DNA from: Gammaproteobacteria bacterium
GTDB taxonomy: Bacteria > Pseudomonadota > Gammaproteobacteria > DSM-16500
Assembly (NCBI GenBank): GCA_004322325.1
Contig: SCTP01000138.1
Coordinates: 1 to 17,259, forward strand
Length of the DNA stretch: 17,259 nt
Direction of reading: 5' to 3'
Positions 1 through 6,445 of this stretch are shown piece after piece (position 1 is the first letter of the stretch; each line of letters opens with the position of its first letter). The translations under genes and the position numbers were made by a program. The notes under the pieces are model-generated. The model saw nothing but the letters and a program-made list of their open reading frames with translations, ran no database searches and had not been told where the DNA came from.

Positions 1-531
1 TTCTTCAATATCCGGATGATCACAACGCAGCACTCCCATCATGGCCCCTCGACGCGCCCCCGTGGAGAGCAAAATGCCGCATGTCGTATCCCAAATACGC
101 ATGAAAGAAACAGGACCCGACGACGGGATCCCTGTCTTTTTCACCAAGTCTCCTTTCGGCCGTAACACCGAAAAATCGTACCCCACTCCACCCCCTTGCT
201 GGAGGGTTAACGCACCCTCACGTAGGGCATCGAAAATACCCGTCAATGAATCCTCAGCAATCTTCATCACAAAGCAATTAAAAAGCGTCACCGTATGCGC
301 TGTCCCTGCTCCTGCCAAAATGCGACCGCCAGGCAAAAATTGAAACCCCTCTAAAATCCGATAGAATGCCCCCTCCCAGCCTCCCCCCTTCTCAGCCCCC
401 GCCACCGCCTTCGCCACCCGACGCCACGTCTCTTCTACCGACTGCTCCAATACCTGTCCCCGCTCACGGTAACGGTATTTAAGGTCCCACACAGTCGTCG
501 AAATCGGCTCTTTTAAGATGCTCATACACAT
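1..531 (-). CDS. nrdJ: Adenosylcobalamin-dependent (class II) ribonucleotide reductase, N-terminal part, cut by window edge
   Basis: This enzyme reduces ribonucleotides to deoxyribonucleotides in the cytoplasm, using coenzyme B12 to make the thiyl radical. The frame is open from the start codon to base 1, giving about 177 residues of a protein that is usually several times longer. Visible family hallmarks are the early TVWDLKYRYR segment, FLPGGRILAGAGT, the redox-cysteine motif NCFV (Cys about 86), QQGGGVGYDFS (about 111-121) and RRGAMMGVLRCDHPDIEE at the edge. The start at 531 lies 8 nt after AAAGG on the minus strand. An ATG two codons downstream (525, giving MSILKEP) is the alternative. 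Codons are unusually G-rich (many GGG, GAG and CGG), unlike the neighbouring genes. The gene is divergent from groES, sharing about 95 bp of intergenic DNA. No cobalamin riboswitch fits in that space. I am confident of the family; the symbol follows common usage for class II enzymes. Confidence 0.9.
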   Translation of the reverse strand, partial: MCMSILKEPISTTVWDLKYRYRERGQVLEQSVEETWRRVAKAVAGAEKGGGWEGAFYRILEGFQFLPGGRILAGAGTAHTVTLFNCFVMKIAEDSLTGIFDALREGALTLQQGGGVGYDFSVLRPKGDLVKKTGIPSSGPVSFMRIWDTTCGILLSTGARRGAMMGVLRCDHPDIEE

Positions 532-548
532 ATTTTACGCCTTTCCCC

Positions 549-577
549 CTTGAAGCCCCACTGATCGTCCCTATATA
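549..577 (+). promoter_or_regulatory. Sigma-32 (RpoH) heat-shock promoter of groES-groEL
   Basis: CTTGAA at 549-554, preceded by a run of C, matches the sigma-32 -35 element. After a 14-nt spacer, CCCTATATA at 569-577 matches the -10 consensus CCCCATNTA with one mismatch. Transcription should begin near 584, leaving a leader of about 40 nt before groES. No CIRCE inverted repeat is present, so control is probably by RpoH alone. The same short interval must also hold the nrdJ promoter on the other strand. Confidence 0.8.
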
Positions 578-625
578 TACCCCTGGTAATCGTATTTATA
601 ACTAGACAGAAAGGAGAAATGAACT

Positions 626-922
626 ATGGCTATGCCTAATATTCGTCCATTATCTGACCGAATCGTTGTTGAACCACAGTCAGCAGAAACAAAAACCAAA
701 GGGGGTATTGTTCTGCCCGATACGGCTGATAAAGATAAACCTATGCGCGGTAAAGTCATCGCGATCGGCAATGGCAAGTATATCGATGGCAAATTGCTGC
801 CATTACAAGTCAAAGTCGGCGATGAAGTCTTATTTGGCAAATACTCTGGCACCAACTTCAAGCTGGAAGAGAAAGAATTTCTCGTCATGCGCGAAGAAGA
901 TGTCATGGGCGTTATCGAATAA
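626..922 (+). CDS. groES: Co-chaperonin GroES (Hsp10)
   Basis: GroES forms the heptameric lid that closes the GroEL cavity during ATP-driven folding in the cytoplasm. The 98-residue length is normal for the family. The protein starts [17 protein letters not shown] and contains [12 protein letters not shown], the mobile-loop region that binds GroEL, followed by [12 protein letters not shown] and a C-terminal VMGVIE. An AAGGAG ribosome site at 611-616 lies 9 nt before the ATG at 626. A second in-frame ATG (632) would give MPNIRPL, the more usual family N-terminus, but its spacing is worse. groEL follows after 35 nt, so the two form one operon from the sigma-32 promoter upstream. Confidence 0.97.
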   Translation: MAMPNIRPLSDRIVVEPQSAETKTKGGIVLPDTADKDKPMRGKVIAIGNGKYIDGKLLPLQVKVGDEVLFGKYSGTNFKLEEKEFLVMREEDVMGVIE

Positions 923-957
923 CCAGTCATTATTCACTAATTTAAGAGGAAAAAATC

Positions 958-2601
958 ATGGCTAAAGATATTCAATATAGCGAATCGGGTCGTCAAAAAA
1001 TGACGGCTGGTGTAAAAAAGTTAGACAACGCTGTTAAAACAACCATGGGCCCACGTGGTCGTAATGTAGTGATCAAAAAATCCTTTGGTGCGCCTTTAAT
1101 CACCAAAGACGGTGTCACCGTCGCAAAGGAAATTGAGTTGGAAGATGAATTTGAGAATATGGGTGCTCAAATGGTCAAAGAAGTGGCATCCAAGACTTCT
1201 GACGAAGCGGGTGATGGCACCACGACAGCAACACGTCTCGCTTGCCAAATCTTAGAAGAAGGCAACAAGGCGGTCGTCGCTGGCCACAATCCAATGGATT
1301 TGAAACGCGGCATTGATAAAGCGGTGGCGCATGCGGTGGAACAATTAAAGAAACTATCCGTTCCTTGCAAAGACGACAAAGCTATCGCACAAGTTGGCAC
1401 GATTTCTGCTAACTCCGATGAACTGATCGGCAACATTATTGCTGAAGCAATGACGAAAGTAGGCAAAGAAGGCGTGATCACCGTGGAAGAAGGTTCAGGT
1501 TTAGAAAATGAACTCGCGGTTGTCGAAGGTATGCAATTCGATCGCGGTTACCTTTCTCCTTACTTCATCACCAATCAGCAAAATATGTCCGTTGAATTGG
1601 ATAATCCATTTATCTTAATCACTGATAAAAAGATTTCCTCTATTCGTGACTTATTACCTGTACTTGAAGCAGCCGCTAAATCGGGTCGTCCATTGTTAAT
1701 TATCGCAGAAGATGTGGAAGGCGAAGCGTTAGCCACGTTAGTCGTTAACCATATGCGCGGTATTGTACGTGTTTGTGCCGTGAAAGCACCTGGTTTCGGT
1801 GATCGTCGTAAAGAAATGCTGCAAGACATCGCTGTCTTAACTAAAGGCCAGGTGATTTCTGAAGAACTCGGTTTGAAATTAGAATCCACCACATTAAAAG
1901 ATTTGGGTTCGGCAAAACGTGTTCATATCACCAAAGACAATACCACCATTATTGACGGTGCGGGTGATAAGAAAGATATTCAAGATCGCATTCACCAAAT
2001 CAAAGCACGTATCGAAGACACGAGCTCTGATTACGATCGTGAAAAACTGCAAGAACGTATGGCTAAACTGTCAGGCGGTGTAGCAGTGATCAAAGTCGGT
2101 GCGGCTTCTGAAATCGAAATGAAAGAAAAGAAAGCCCGTGTTGAAGATGCGTTACATGCAACACGTGCTGCCGTTGAAGAAGGGGTGGTTCCTGGTGGTG
2201 GCGTAGCACTCATTCGTGTTATGCAAACACTGAAGTCACTCAAAGGTGACAACGATACCCAAACCGTTGGCATCCAAATTATTTGCCGCGCATTGGAAGC
2301 TCCTTTACGCCAAATCACAACCAACGCTGGTTATGAAGCGTCTGTGATTGTGAACAAAGTCATCGAAGGTAAAGGTAACTATGGCTTCAATGCAGCCACA
2401 GGCGAATATGGCGATATGCTGGAAATGGGTATTTTGGATCCTACCAAAGTCACCCGTACTGCATTACAACAAGCTGCTTCCGTCGCTGGTATGATGATTA
2501 CCACCGAATGCATGATTGCTGATCTGCCGAAGAAAGATGCTCCGGCAATGGGCGGTCATGGTGGAATGGGTGGCATGGGTGGCATGGAAGGAATGATGTA
2601 A
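958..2601 (+). CDS. groEL: Chaperonin GroEL (Hsp60)
   Basis: GroEL is the 14-subunit ATP-dependent folding chamber and works with GroES. Its 547 residues are full length. The N-terminal equatorial segment contains [17 protein letters not shown], with T-M where many homologues have V-L. DGTTTAT follows, with the metal/ATP Asp at about residue 86. The apical domain carries [17 protein letters not shown] and [17 protein letters not shown]. The returning intermediate/equatorial part carries [19 protein letters not shown] and the nucleotide-binding [13 protein letters not shown]. The tail is the typical Gly-Met-rich repeat ([13 protein letters not shown]). An AAGAGGA ribosome site precedes the ATG. 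It is co-transcribed with groES, and a hairpin terminator begins 27 nt after the stop. Nothing is missing or broken. Confidence 0.98.
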   Translation: MAKDIQYSESGRQKMTAGVKKLDNAVKTTMGPRGRNVVIKKSFGAPLITKDGVTVAKEIELEDEFENMGAQMVKEVASKTSDEAGDGTTTATRLACQILEEGNKAVVAGHNPMDLKRGIDKAVAHAVEQLKKLSVPCKDDKAIAQVGTISANSDELIGNIIAEAMTKVGKEGVITVEEGSGLENELAVVEGMQFDRGYLSPYFITNQQNMSVELDNPFILITDKKISSIRDLLPVLEAAAKSGRPLLIIAEDVEGEALATLVVNHMRGIVRVCAVKAPGFGDRRKEMLQDIAVLTKGQVISEELGLKLESTTLKDLGSAKRVHITKDNTTIIDGAGDKKDIQDRIHQIKARIEDTSSDYDREKLQERMAKLSGGVAVIKVGAASEIEMKEKKARVEDALHATRAAVEEGVVPGGGVALIRVMQTLKSLKGDNDTQTVGIQIICRALEAPLRQITTNAGYEASVIVNKVIEGKGNYGFNAATGEYGDMLEMGILDPTKVTRTALQQAASVAGMMITTECMIADLPKKDAPAMGGHGGMGGMGGMEGMM

Positions 2602-2616
2602 TCGTTCTTTGCTATC

Positions 2617-4566
2617 TTAAGCAGTAGAAGGGGATCTTAGGATCCCCTTTGCTTTTATCTGATCAATATCCCTCACATAATGTTGAAGACTCGCTAACTG
2701 CGGTTGGTCTTCTTTCTCTGAAAGGATAATGGAGATAACTTCTTGTGAAAAATCAGCAGGAAGCTTACTTTGCAACTTAAAGAAAACGTCGGCGTGAGCC
2801 GCCAGGCTAGCTTGCAGCCTCATACTATATTTTTGAACTAATTTGGGTGAGGGCATCAATGGTAATAGTGTCATCAATCCCTTTATTAATAGCATAGGAT
2901 CAATATCAGACCCCCTCGAAAGTTCTTTGAAAAAATAATCTATCCATTTTATGCTCTGTTGTTCTGTGGCATACGGCAAAAGCAGCAACAGGTTACTGAC
3001 AAGGTGCGTATCGAAAAAAAACCAGGCATATAATTTATCAAGATAAGATTGTATTAAAGAAGCATCTTTCTCTTCTACCGCCACTAGCAAAACAGCATAA
3101 CATTCCAAATAAAGACTGTACCCAGCCCCATGTGGAGCAGCGTTAGCTATTTTTTCATCAACAATAGTTAGCCATGCTTTAATCGTTTGCTGAGAACGCA
3201 GTTGTTTACAAAGCATGACCATCATTCGTGCATGACGATGTTTTGTTAAATCCGCGGACTGAAGATCATTAAGGTAAGATACTGCCTTTTCCTCCGTAAA
3301 AAGTGATCCAAGTGTATAAAGTTTATGTAAATGGGGATCGTAAAAAAGAACATAAGCGTCTGCCATTTGCCCATTTGAAAAATAAAGTTGATCTATTATT
3401 TTATGTCTAAAACCGTCTTTTTTTACTTTAGCCAATAGATCCATCAACATGGGATATACTCTATGACCTAAGCTAAAATTAGATTTTTTAAAGAATTGTA
3501 AAAGATAGCTAACGGCTTCTTGAATAACCCTTTCCGATTCTAATTTACTTAGCACTACCTCTGCTAACGACCAATTTGAATCGTTAGGTCTTTCACCCCA
3601 CTGCAACTGAGAATAAAAATCGGCCTTCAACCAATTAACACAATCAGTATCAGTGATCAATTTTCGCAGCCCTTTTGCTGCGTGAATAGACTCTCTCATG
3701 GTGCAATTATCTGACATTTCTTGCATCTCTGTTACCATCTTTTCAATAACCTCATCCGAGGTATAAGTGATTAATGTATTGATGAGATTAATTAACCCTG
3801 AAAAAAGTTGGCCATTCTTTATTGCAGATAATTGAGCCAGAAGAAATGATATCTTAAAAGGTTGCTTCCAAAAAGAATTTGACTTAGGCAATATTTTTAA
3901 TAAAGCATGAATAAAATTAAAATAATTATTAAGATTATTCATAAAATACTCCGAACCTTTCACGAATACTTCATTATATTTCATCACAAGAGGAAAATAG
4001 TTTTTTGCTGCATAGTATTTTTCGAAAGGAGCTAAAACAAGCCAAGCCTGGTTTACTGAAATCGACATTCTAATTTCTTTAATGAAATCTTCAATATTAT
4101 GGGCTTGTTCACAGACTTCATAAAGCGCATGATTATTCTCTGTTAGAGCAAGAATCGCTAATATAGAATTAACTAACTGTTTATCACACTGCCTATCAAG
4201 CAATTGCGCTGCAAATTCTTGGCGTAATGATTTTTCTGGATCTTTAGTTAATATTAGCAACAAAGCCGTTGCTAAGAGACGATTAATCGGCAGAATATCG
4301 TGAGATTGCCGATAAGCCTGTAATTGCTTGCGCCAAGAAGACAATAACATTTCATCATTTGGTTTTGTCAATAAAGCATGATGAATGTATAAATTAATAA
4401 GAATATTTTCTTGCTCCACGTCTTCTTTTTTGTCATACGCTTGTTTAAGCAATAACTGATAAGACAAACTCCGTTCGAAAGAAGCTGTTTTAGTAAATAA
4501 TGACGGTGATGCTGGAATAAGATGGTTTTTTTTAATTTCATCCGGTAAAAAAAAGCGAACGTCCAT
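2617..4566 (-). CDS. Orphan 649-residue protein, predicted all-helical, effector-like
   Basis: I do not recognise this protein and assign no function. It begins MDVRFFLPDEIKKNHLIP and is rich in Leu, Ala, Lys and Asn, with long alternating amphipathic helices throughout. There is no signal peptide, no clear membrane segment and no nucleotide-binding or catalytic motif that I can see. The pattern suggests a HEAT/ARM-like alpha-solenoid. The C-terminus is polar and ends in small residues (GILRSPSTA), after a Glu-rich SEKEDQ about 30 residues earlier. Dot/Icm effectors of Legionella and Coxiella often look like this, but that is only an inference. The start has a good AAGGA site about 7 nt upstream. 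The 3' end stops 15 bp from groEL and overlaps the groEL terminator. The DNA is clearly more A+T-rich than groEL. Confidence 0.8.
   Translation of the reverse strand: MDVRFFLPDEIKKNHLIPASPSLFTKTASFERSLSYQLLLKQAYDKKEDVEQENILINLYIHHALLTKPNDEMLLSSWRKQLQAYRQSHDILPINRLLATALLLILTKDPEKSLRQEFAAQLLDRQCDKQLVNSILAILALTENNHALYEVCEQAHNIEDFIKEIRMSISVNQAWLVLAPFEKYYAAKNYFPLVMKYNEVFVKGSEYFMNNLNNYFNFIHALLKILPKSNSFWKQPFKISFLLAQLSAIKNGQLFSGLINLINTLITYTSDEVIEKMVTEMQEMSDNCTMRESIHAAKGLRKLITDTDCVNWLKADFYSQLQWGERPNDSNWSLAEVVLSKLESERVIQEAVSYLLQFFKKSNFSLGHRVYPMLMDLLAKVKKDGFRHKIIDQLYFSNGQMADAYVLFYDPHLHKLYTLGSLFTEEKAVSYLNDLQSADLTKHRHARMMVMLCKQLRSQQTIKAWLTIVDEKIANAAPHGAGYSLYLECYAVLLVAVEEKDASLIQSYLDKLYAWFFFDTHLVSNLLLLLPYATEQQSIKWIDYFFKELSRGSDIDPMLLIKGLMTLLPLMPSPKLVQKYSMRLQASLAAHADVFFKLQSKLPADFSQEVISIILSEKEDQPQLASLQHYVRDIDQIKAKGILRSPSTA
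2628..2656 (+). terminator. Rho-independent terminator of groES-groEL
   Basis: A perfect 9-bp stem, AAGGGGATC (2628-2636) and GATCCCCTT (2641-2649), encloses a TTAG loop and is followed by a T-rich stretch (tgctttt). It starts 27 nt after the groEL stop. It lies inside the last codons of the convergent minus-strand gene, so the same DNA encodes that protein's C-terminus. Confidence 0.8.
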
Positions 4567-4622
4567 TATTTTTCCTTATTTATTAATATAACCAACTCAA
4601 ACCAATATAATAATTGCCCGCT

Positions 4623-4652
4623 ATTTTAACCATTAAATACGACCCTTGCCAA
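4623..4652 (-). promoter_or_regulatory. Candidate sigma-70 promoter of the 649-residue orphan gene
   Basis: Read on the minus strand, TTGGCA (4652-4647) and TAAAAT (4628-4623) are separated by 18 nt. Each differs from the sigma-70 consensus by one base. The promoter lies about 57 nt upstream of the start codon at 4566, within the 145-bp divergent intergenic region. The region is A+T-rich, so chance matches are possible. Confidence 0.45.
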
Positions 4653-4660
4653 TTAAATTG

Positions 4661-4690
4661 ATAGTATTTAAGATACTCTTAAAATACTAT
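4661..4690. promoter_or_regulatory. Inverted repeat with an internal TTAA direct repeat upstream of the 267-residue gene
   Basis: ATAGTATTT (4661-4669) and AAATACTAT (4682-4690) are perfect inverted copies separated by 12 nt. Within them, TTAA recurs with an 11-nt period (4668-4671 and 4679-4682). This resembles the tandem cTTAATatT box bound by PmrA in Legionella and Coxiella. The right arm runs into the likely -10 (TATAAA, about 4690), and there is no good -35. An activator or repressor site is therefore plausible, but unproven. Confidence 0.4.
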
Positions 4691-4711
4691 ATAAAATAAG
4701 GAAAAACTTGA

Positions 4712-5515
4712 ATGCGTGCCAATCAAATTAATTATTCACAACCAGAAGAAATATTTATCTCACTATATTGCCAAAGAATTGAAGAAAGATATAAAGCAGC
4801 ATCGCCTCTTAAGCTGCCCAAGTCAGAATCAGCGGAAACCATGATTAAAAAAATTTGCCAATTAGCACGAGATAATAAAATAGAAAACTTACGGGAATTA
4901 ATGCTTACCTGCGATGAGCGCTTGTTAAAATACTGGGCGGTGGAATTATTAGCACGAGCAGGCAACGAAAAAGCAGTCAACTTATTAATCAAGCAATTTG
5001 ATGCGGACAAAAACTGCGCTACTCGAGGCTATGCCTGGGGAGGCCAATCGAGCATCTTAGCTTGCACTCGAACATCTCTAGAGCACAAACTGGAAGGCTT
5101 TGCACTAGGTAGGCATATAACAGAAGTTAACAGAATACTTGATAACGAGGAAGGTAACGAGCAATATTTGGTTATGGTTGCACTAGACGCTTATATTGAA
5201 GGTGGTCATGTTGAAAATTTACCCGATACATTCGAGTTAATCACGCTTACCACCCATCCGGAACTTAAGAGACAATTAGCCTACGCATTAAAGGAAAAAA
5301 TTGAAACGCTCGATGTCAATGAGTTATTAACAAAAGCAGAAAAATTAGCCGCATTCATGGAAGAACATAAAACTGATGATGCACAAAGTATCACGATCGT
5401 AACTGATAGAAAATCATCACCTACCTTTTTTAAACAAGCGACGCTGGTCAATGCCACAAATACAAATGACAATAACAACGAGAAATCAATGGCCATTCCT
5501 GTTTATAGAAGCTGA
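4712..5515 (+). CDS. Orphan 267-residue protein with degenerate helical-hairpin (ankyrin/TPR-like) repeats
   Basis: No family is recognised with certainty. Four related segments can be aligned by eye at residues of about 45-64 (CQLARDNKIENLRELM), 75-93 (ELLARAGNEKAVNLLIK), 126-143 (EGFALGRHITEVNRIL) and 156-174 (LDAYIEGGHVENLPDTF). Each follows a helix, small/Gly turn, helix plan, as in ankyrin- or TPR-like modules used for protein binding. The rest is helical to about residue 215. A polar low-complexity tail rich in Asn, Asp and Thr follows (about 225-258), ending IPVYRS. There is no signal peptide or membrane segment. AAGGA at 4698-4702 sits 9 nt before the ATG. The gene diverges from the 649-residue orphan and shares its AAATAAGGAAAAA leader. 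It may be a secreted effector, by inference only. Confidence 0.75.
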   Translation: MRANQINYSQPEEIFISLYCQRIEERYKAASPLKLPKSESAETMIKKICQLARDNKIENLRELMLTCDERLLKYWAVELLARAGNEKAVNLLIKQFDADKNCATRGYAWGGQSSILACTRTSLEHKLEGFALGRHITEVNRILDNEEGNEQYLVMVALDAYIEGGHVENLPDTFELITLTTHPELKRQLAYALKEKIETLDVNELLTKAEKLAAFMEEHKTDDAQSITIVTDRKSSPTFFKQATLVNATNTNDNNNEKSMAIPVYRS

Positions 5516-5537
5516 GCTCGGCGTTTTAGTCTAAAAA

Positions 5538-5580
5538 ATTGTCATTGCGAGCCCTGCGCTTTTTGCAGGGTCTTGACAAT
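5538..5580. repeat. Palindromic repeat-like element (GTCATTGCGAGC type)
   Basis: The outer arms ATTGTCA (5538-5544) and TGACAAT (5574-5580) are perfect inverted copies. The inner arms CCCTGC (5552-5557) and GCAGGG (5565-5570) close a hairpin with a T-rich 7-nt loop. The GTCATTGCGAGC string at its left resembles the core of dispersed palindromic intergenic repeats seen in many bacterial genomes. Its right arm contains the TTGACA -35 box of the toxin-antitoxin promoter. The inner hairpin could also weakly end transcription from the gene upstream. No second copy occurs in this window, so repeat status is inferred. Confidence 0.5.
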
Positions 5581-5600
5581 ACGGCAATTTGCCGTATAAT
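5573..5600 (+). promoter_or_regulatory. Sigma-70 promoter of the toxin-antitoxin operon
   Basis: TTGACA (5573-5578) and TATAAT (5595-5600) are both perfect consensus hexamers, separated by 16 nt. This is the strongest promoter-like sequence in the window. It lies 30 bp upstream of the antitoxin ATG at 5631. The spacer is filled by a perfect palindrome, so repression should be tight when the operator is bound. Confidence 0.85.
5579..5597. promoter_or_regulatory. Perfect 19-bp palindromic operator between -35 and -10
   Basis: ATACGGCAATTTGCCGTAT is two exact 9-bp inverted arms around a single central T. It fills the promoter spacer and overlaps the -10. This is the classic layout for autorepression by an antitoxin with a ribbon-helix-helix N-terminal domain, alone or bound to its toxin. 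Confidence 0.75.
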
Positions 5601-5630
5601 TATAGTAGCGAATAATCTGATAGGTGCACT

Positions 5631-5927
5631 ATGCCCATCCCTACCACCAAACACAAACAAGAGTTCGAAAGACTTGAAGCAAGGATAAGTAACGAAAAAA
5701 AATCCTTTTTAAAGCACGCTGCAGATTTAGTGGGCCGCTCTTTAACTGATTTTGTTGTGAATTCAGCCTATGAAGCTGCAACACGCGTCATCAAGGAACA
5801 AGAGCAAATTAAGTTATCGATAGAAGATAGCAATACTTTCATTAGCGCATTACAAAATGCCCCTACACCTTCAAACGTATTAATAGCAGCCGCCAAAAAA
5901 TACAAAAAGGAAATTATCTCTAAATGA
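5631..5927 (+). CDS. DUF1778 (TacA-like) antitoxin
   Basis: This is the antitoxin of a type II toxin-antitoxin pair. It is expected to bind operator DNA through an N-terminal ribbon-helix-helix and to wrap the GNAT toxin with its C-terminal half. The 98-residue length is typical. RLEARISNEKKSFLKHAADL followed by GRSLTDFVVNSAYEAA is the DUF1778 pattern, and the charged, flexible C-terminus ends in KKYKKEIISK. The start is the first ATG after the strong promoter and palindromic operator. A clear ribosome site is lacking; the upstream TAGGTG is weak. Its TGA overlaps the toxin's ATG by 4 nt (ATGA), so translation is coupled. It should repress its own operon. Confidence 0.88.
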   Translation: MPIPTTKHKQEFERLEARISNEKKSFLKHAADLVGRSLTDFVVNSAYEAATRVIKEQEQIKLSIEDSNTFISALQNAPTPSNVLIAAAKKYKKEIISK

Positions 5928-6439
5928 TGGCACAAGCTTCTTATGAAATAAGTAAATTAAATTCAGCTCACAACAAAAAAAGTTTTTTATCTGGATCTGC
6001 TCCTCTCGATAATTACCTAAAGCACCAAGCCAGTCAGGACATTAAGAAGAATGTCTCTGTCACCTACGCCCTGACTTCTATTAATTCAACGGAAGTAATT
6101 GGATATTACACATTATCAAGCATTAGTATAGATGCGAGTGAATTATCAAATGAATACATAAGAAAATTGCCTAGGTATCCAATGCTCCCTGCTATTTTAA
6201 TAGGTAGACTAGCTGTTGATTCACATCACAAGGGTAAAAAAATTGGAGCACATCTATTAATTGACGCTCTCAAACGCAGTTTATTAATTAGCGATCAAAT
6301 TGGAATTAATGCCGTTATTGTTGATGCGAAAGATGATCATGCTGCCAAATTTTATCGTCATTTTGGCTTTATAGAGTTTCCTTCGAATAAATTAAAGTTA
6401 TTCTTACCAATCAATACGATTAAGGCTTTAAATTTGTAG
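5924..6439 (+). CDS. GNAT-family acetyltransferase toxin (TacT-like)
   Basis: This is the probable toxin partner of the DUF1778 protein. Family members transfer an acetyl group from acetyl-CoA to the amino group of charged tRNAs and so stop translation. The 171-residue length is normal. Landmarks are the N-terminal PLDNYLKHQASQD, the IGYYTLSS strand, and the acetyl-CoA-binding IGRLAVD plus HHKGKKIGAHLL (about 94-112), a variant of the usual R/Q-x-x-G-x-G/A loop with Gly at 104 and 108. The C-terminal KFYRHFGF carries the Tyr (about 144) that is catalytic in TacT. No inactivating change is seen. The start at 5924 overlaps the antitoxin stop; a second ATG follows immediately. The gene ends 6 bp from the convergent M50 protease gene, with no visible terminator between them. 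Confidence 0.88.
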   Translation: MMAQASYEISKLNSAHNKKSFLSGSAPLDNYLKHQASQDIKKNVSVTYALTSINSTEVIGYYTLSSISIDASELSNEYIRKLPRYPMLPAILIGRLAVDSHHKGKKIGAHLLIDALKRSLLISDQIGINAVIVDAKDDHAAKFYRHFGFIEFPSNKLKLFLPINTIKALNL

Positions 6440-6445
6440 GCATAT

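Noticed and set aside
41..343. Plus-strand 100-residue frame opposite nrdJ
   Set aside because: The minus strand encodes an unmistakable class II ribonucleotide reductase across the whole interval.
532..625. Cobalamin riboswitch in the nrdJ leader
   Set aside because: Only about 95 bp separate nrdJ from groES, which is too short for the aptamer, and no B12-box-like sequence was seen.
5524..5536. TTTTAG-T-CTAAAA inverted repeat after the 267-residue gene, as a terminator
   Set aside because: The stem is A+T-rich with a 1-nt loop and no following T-run, so it is unlikely to terminate transcription.
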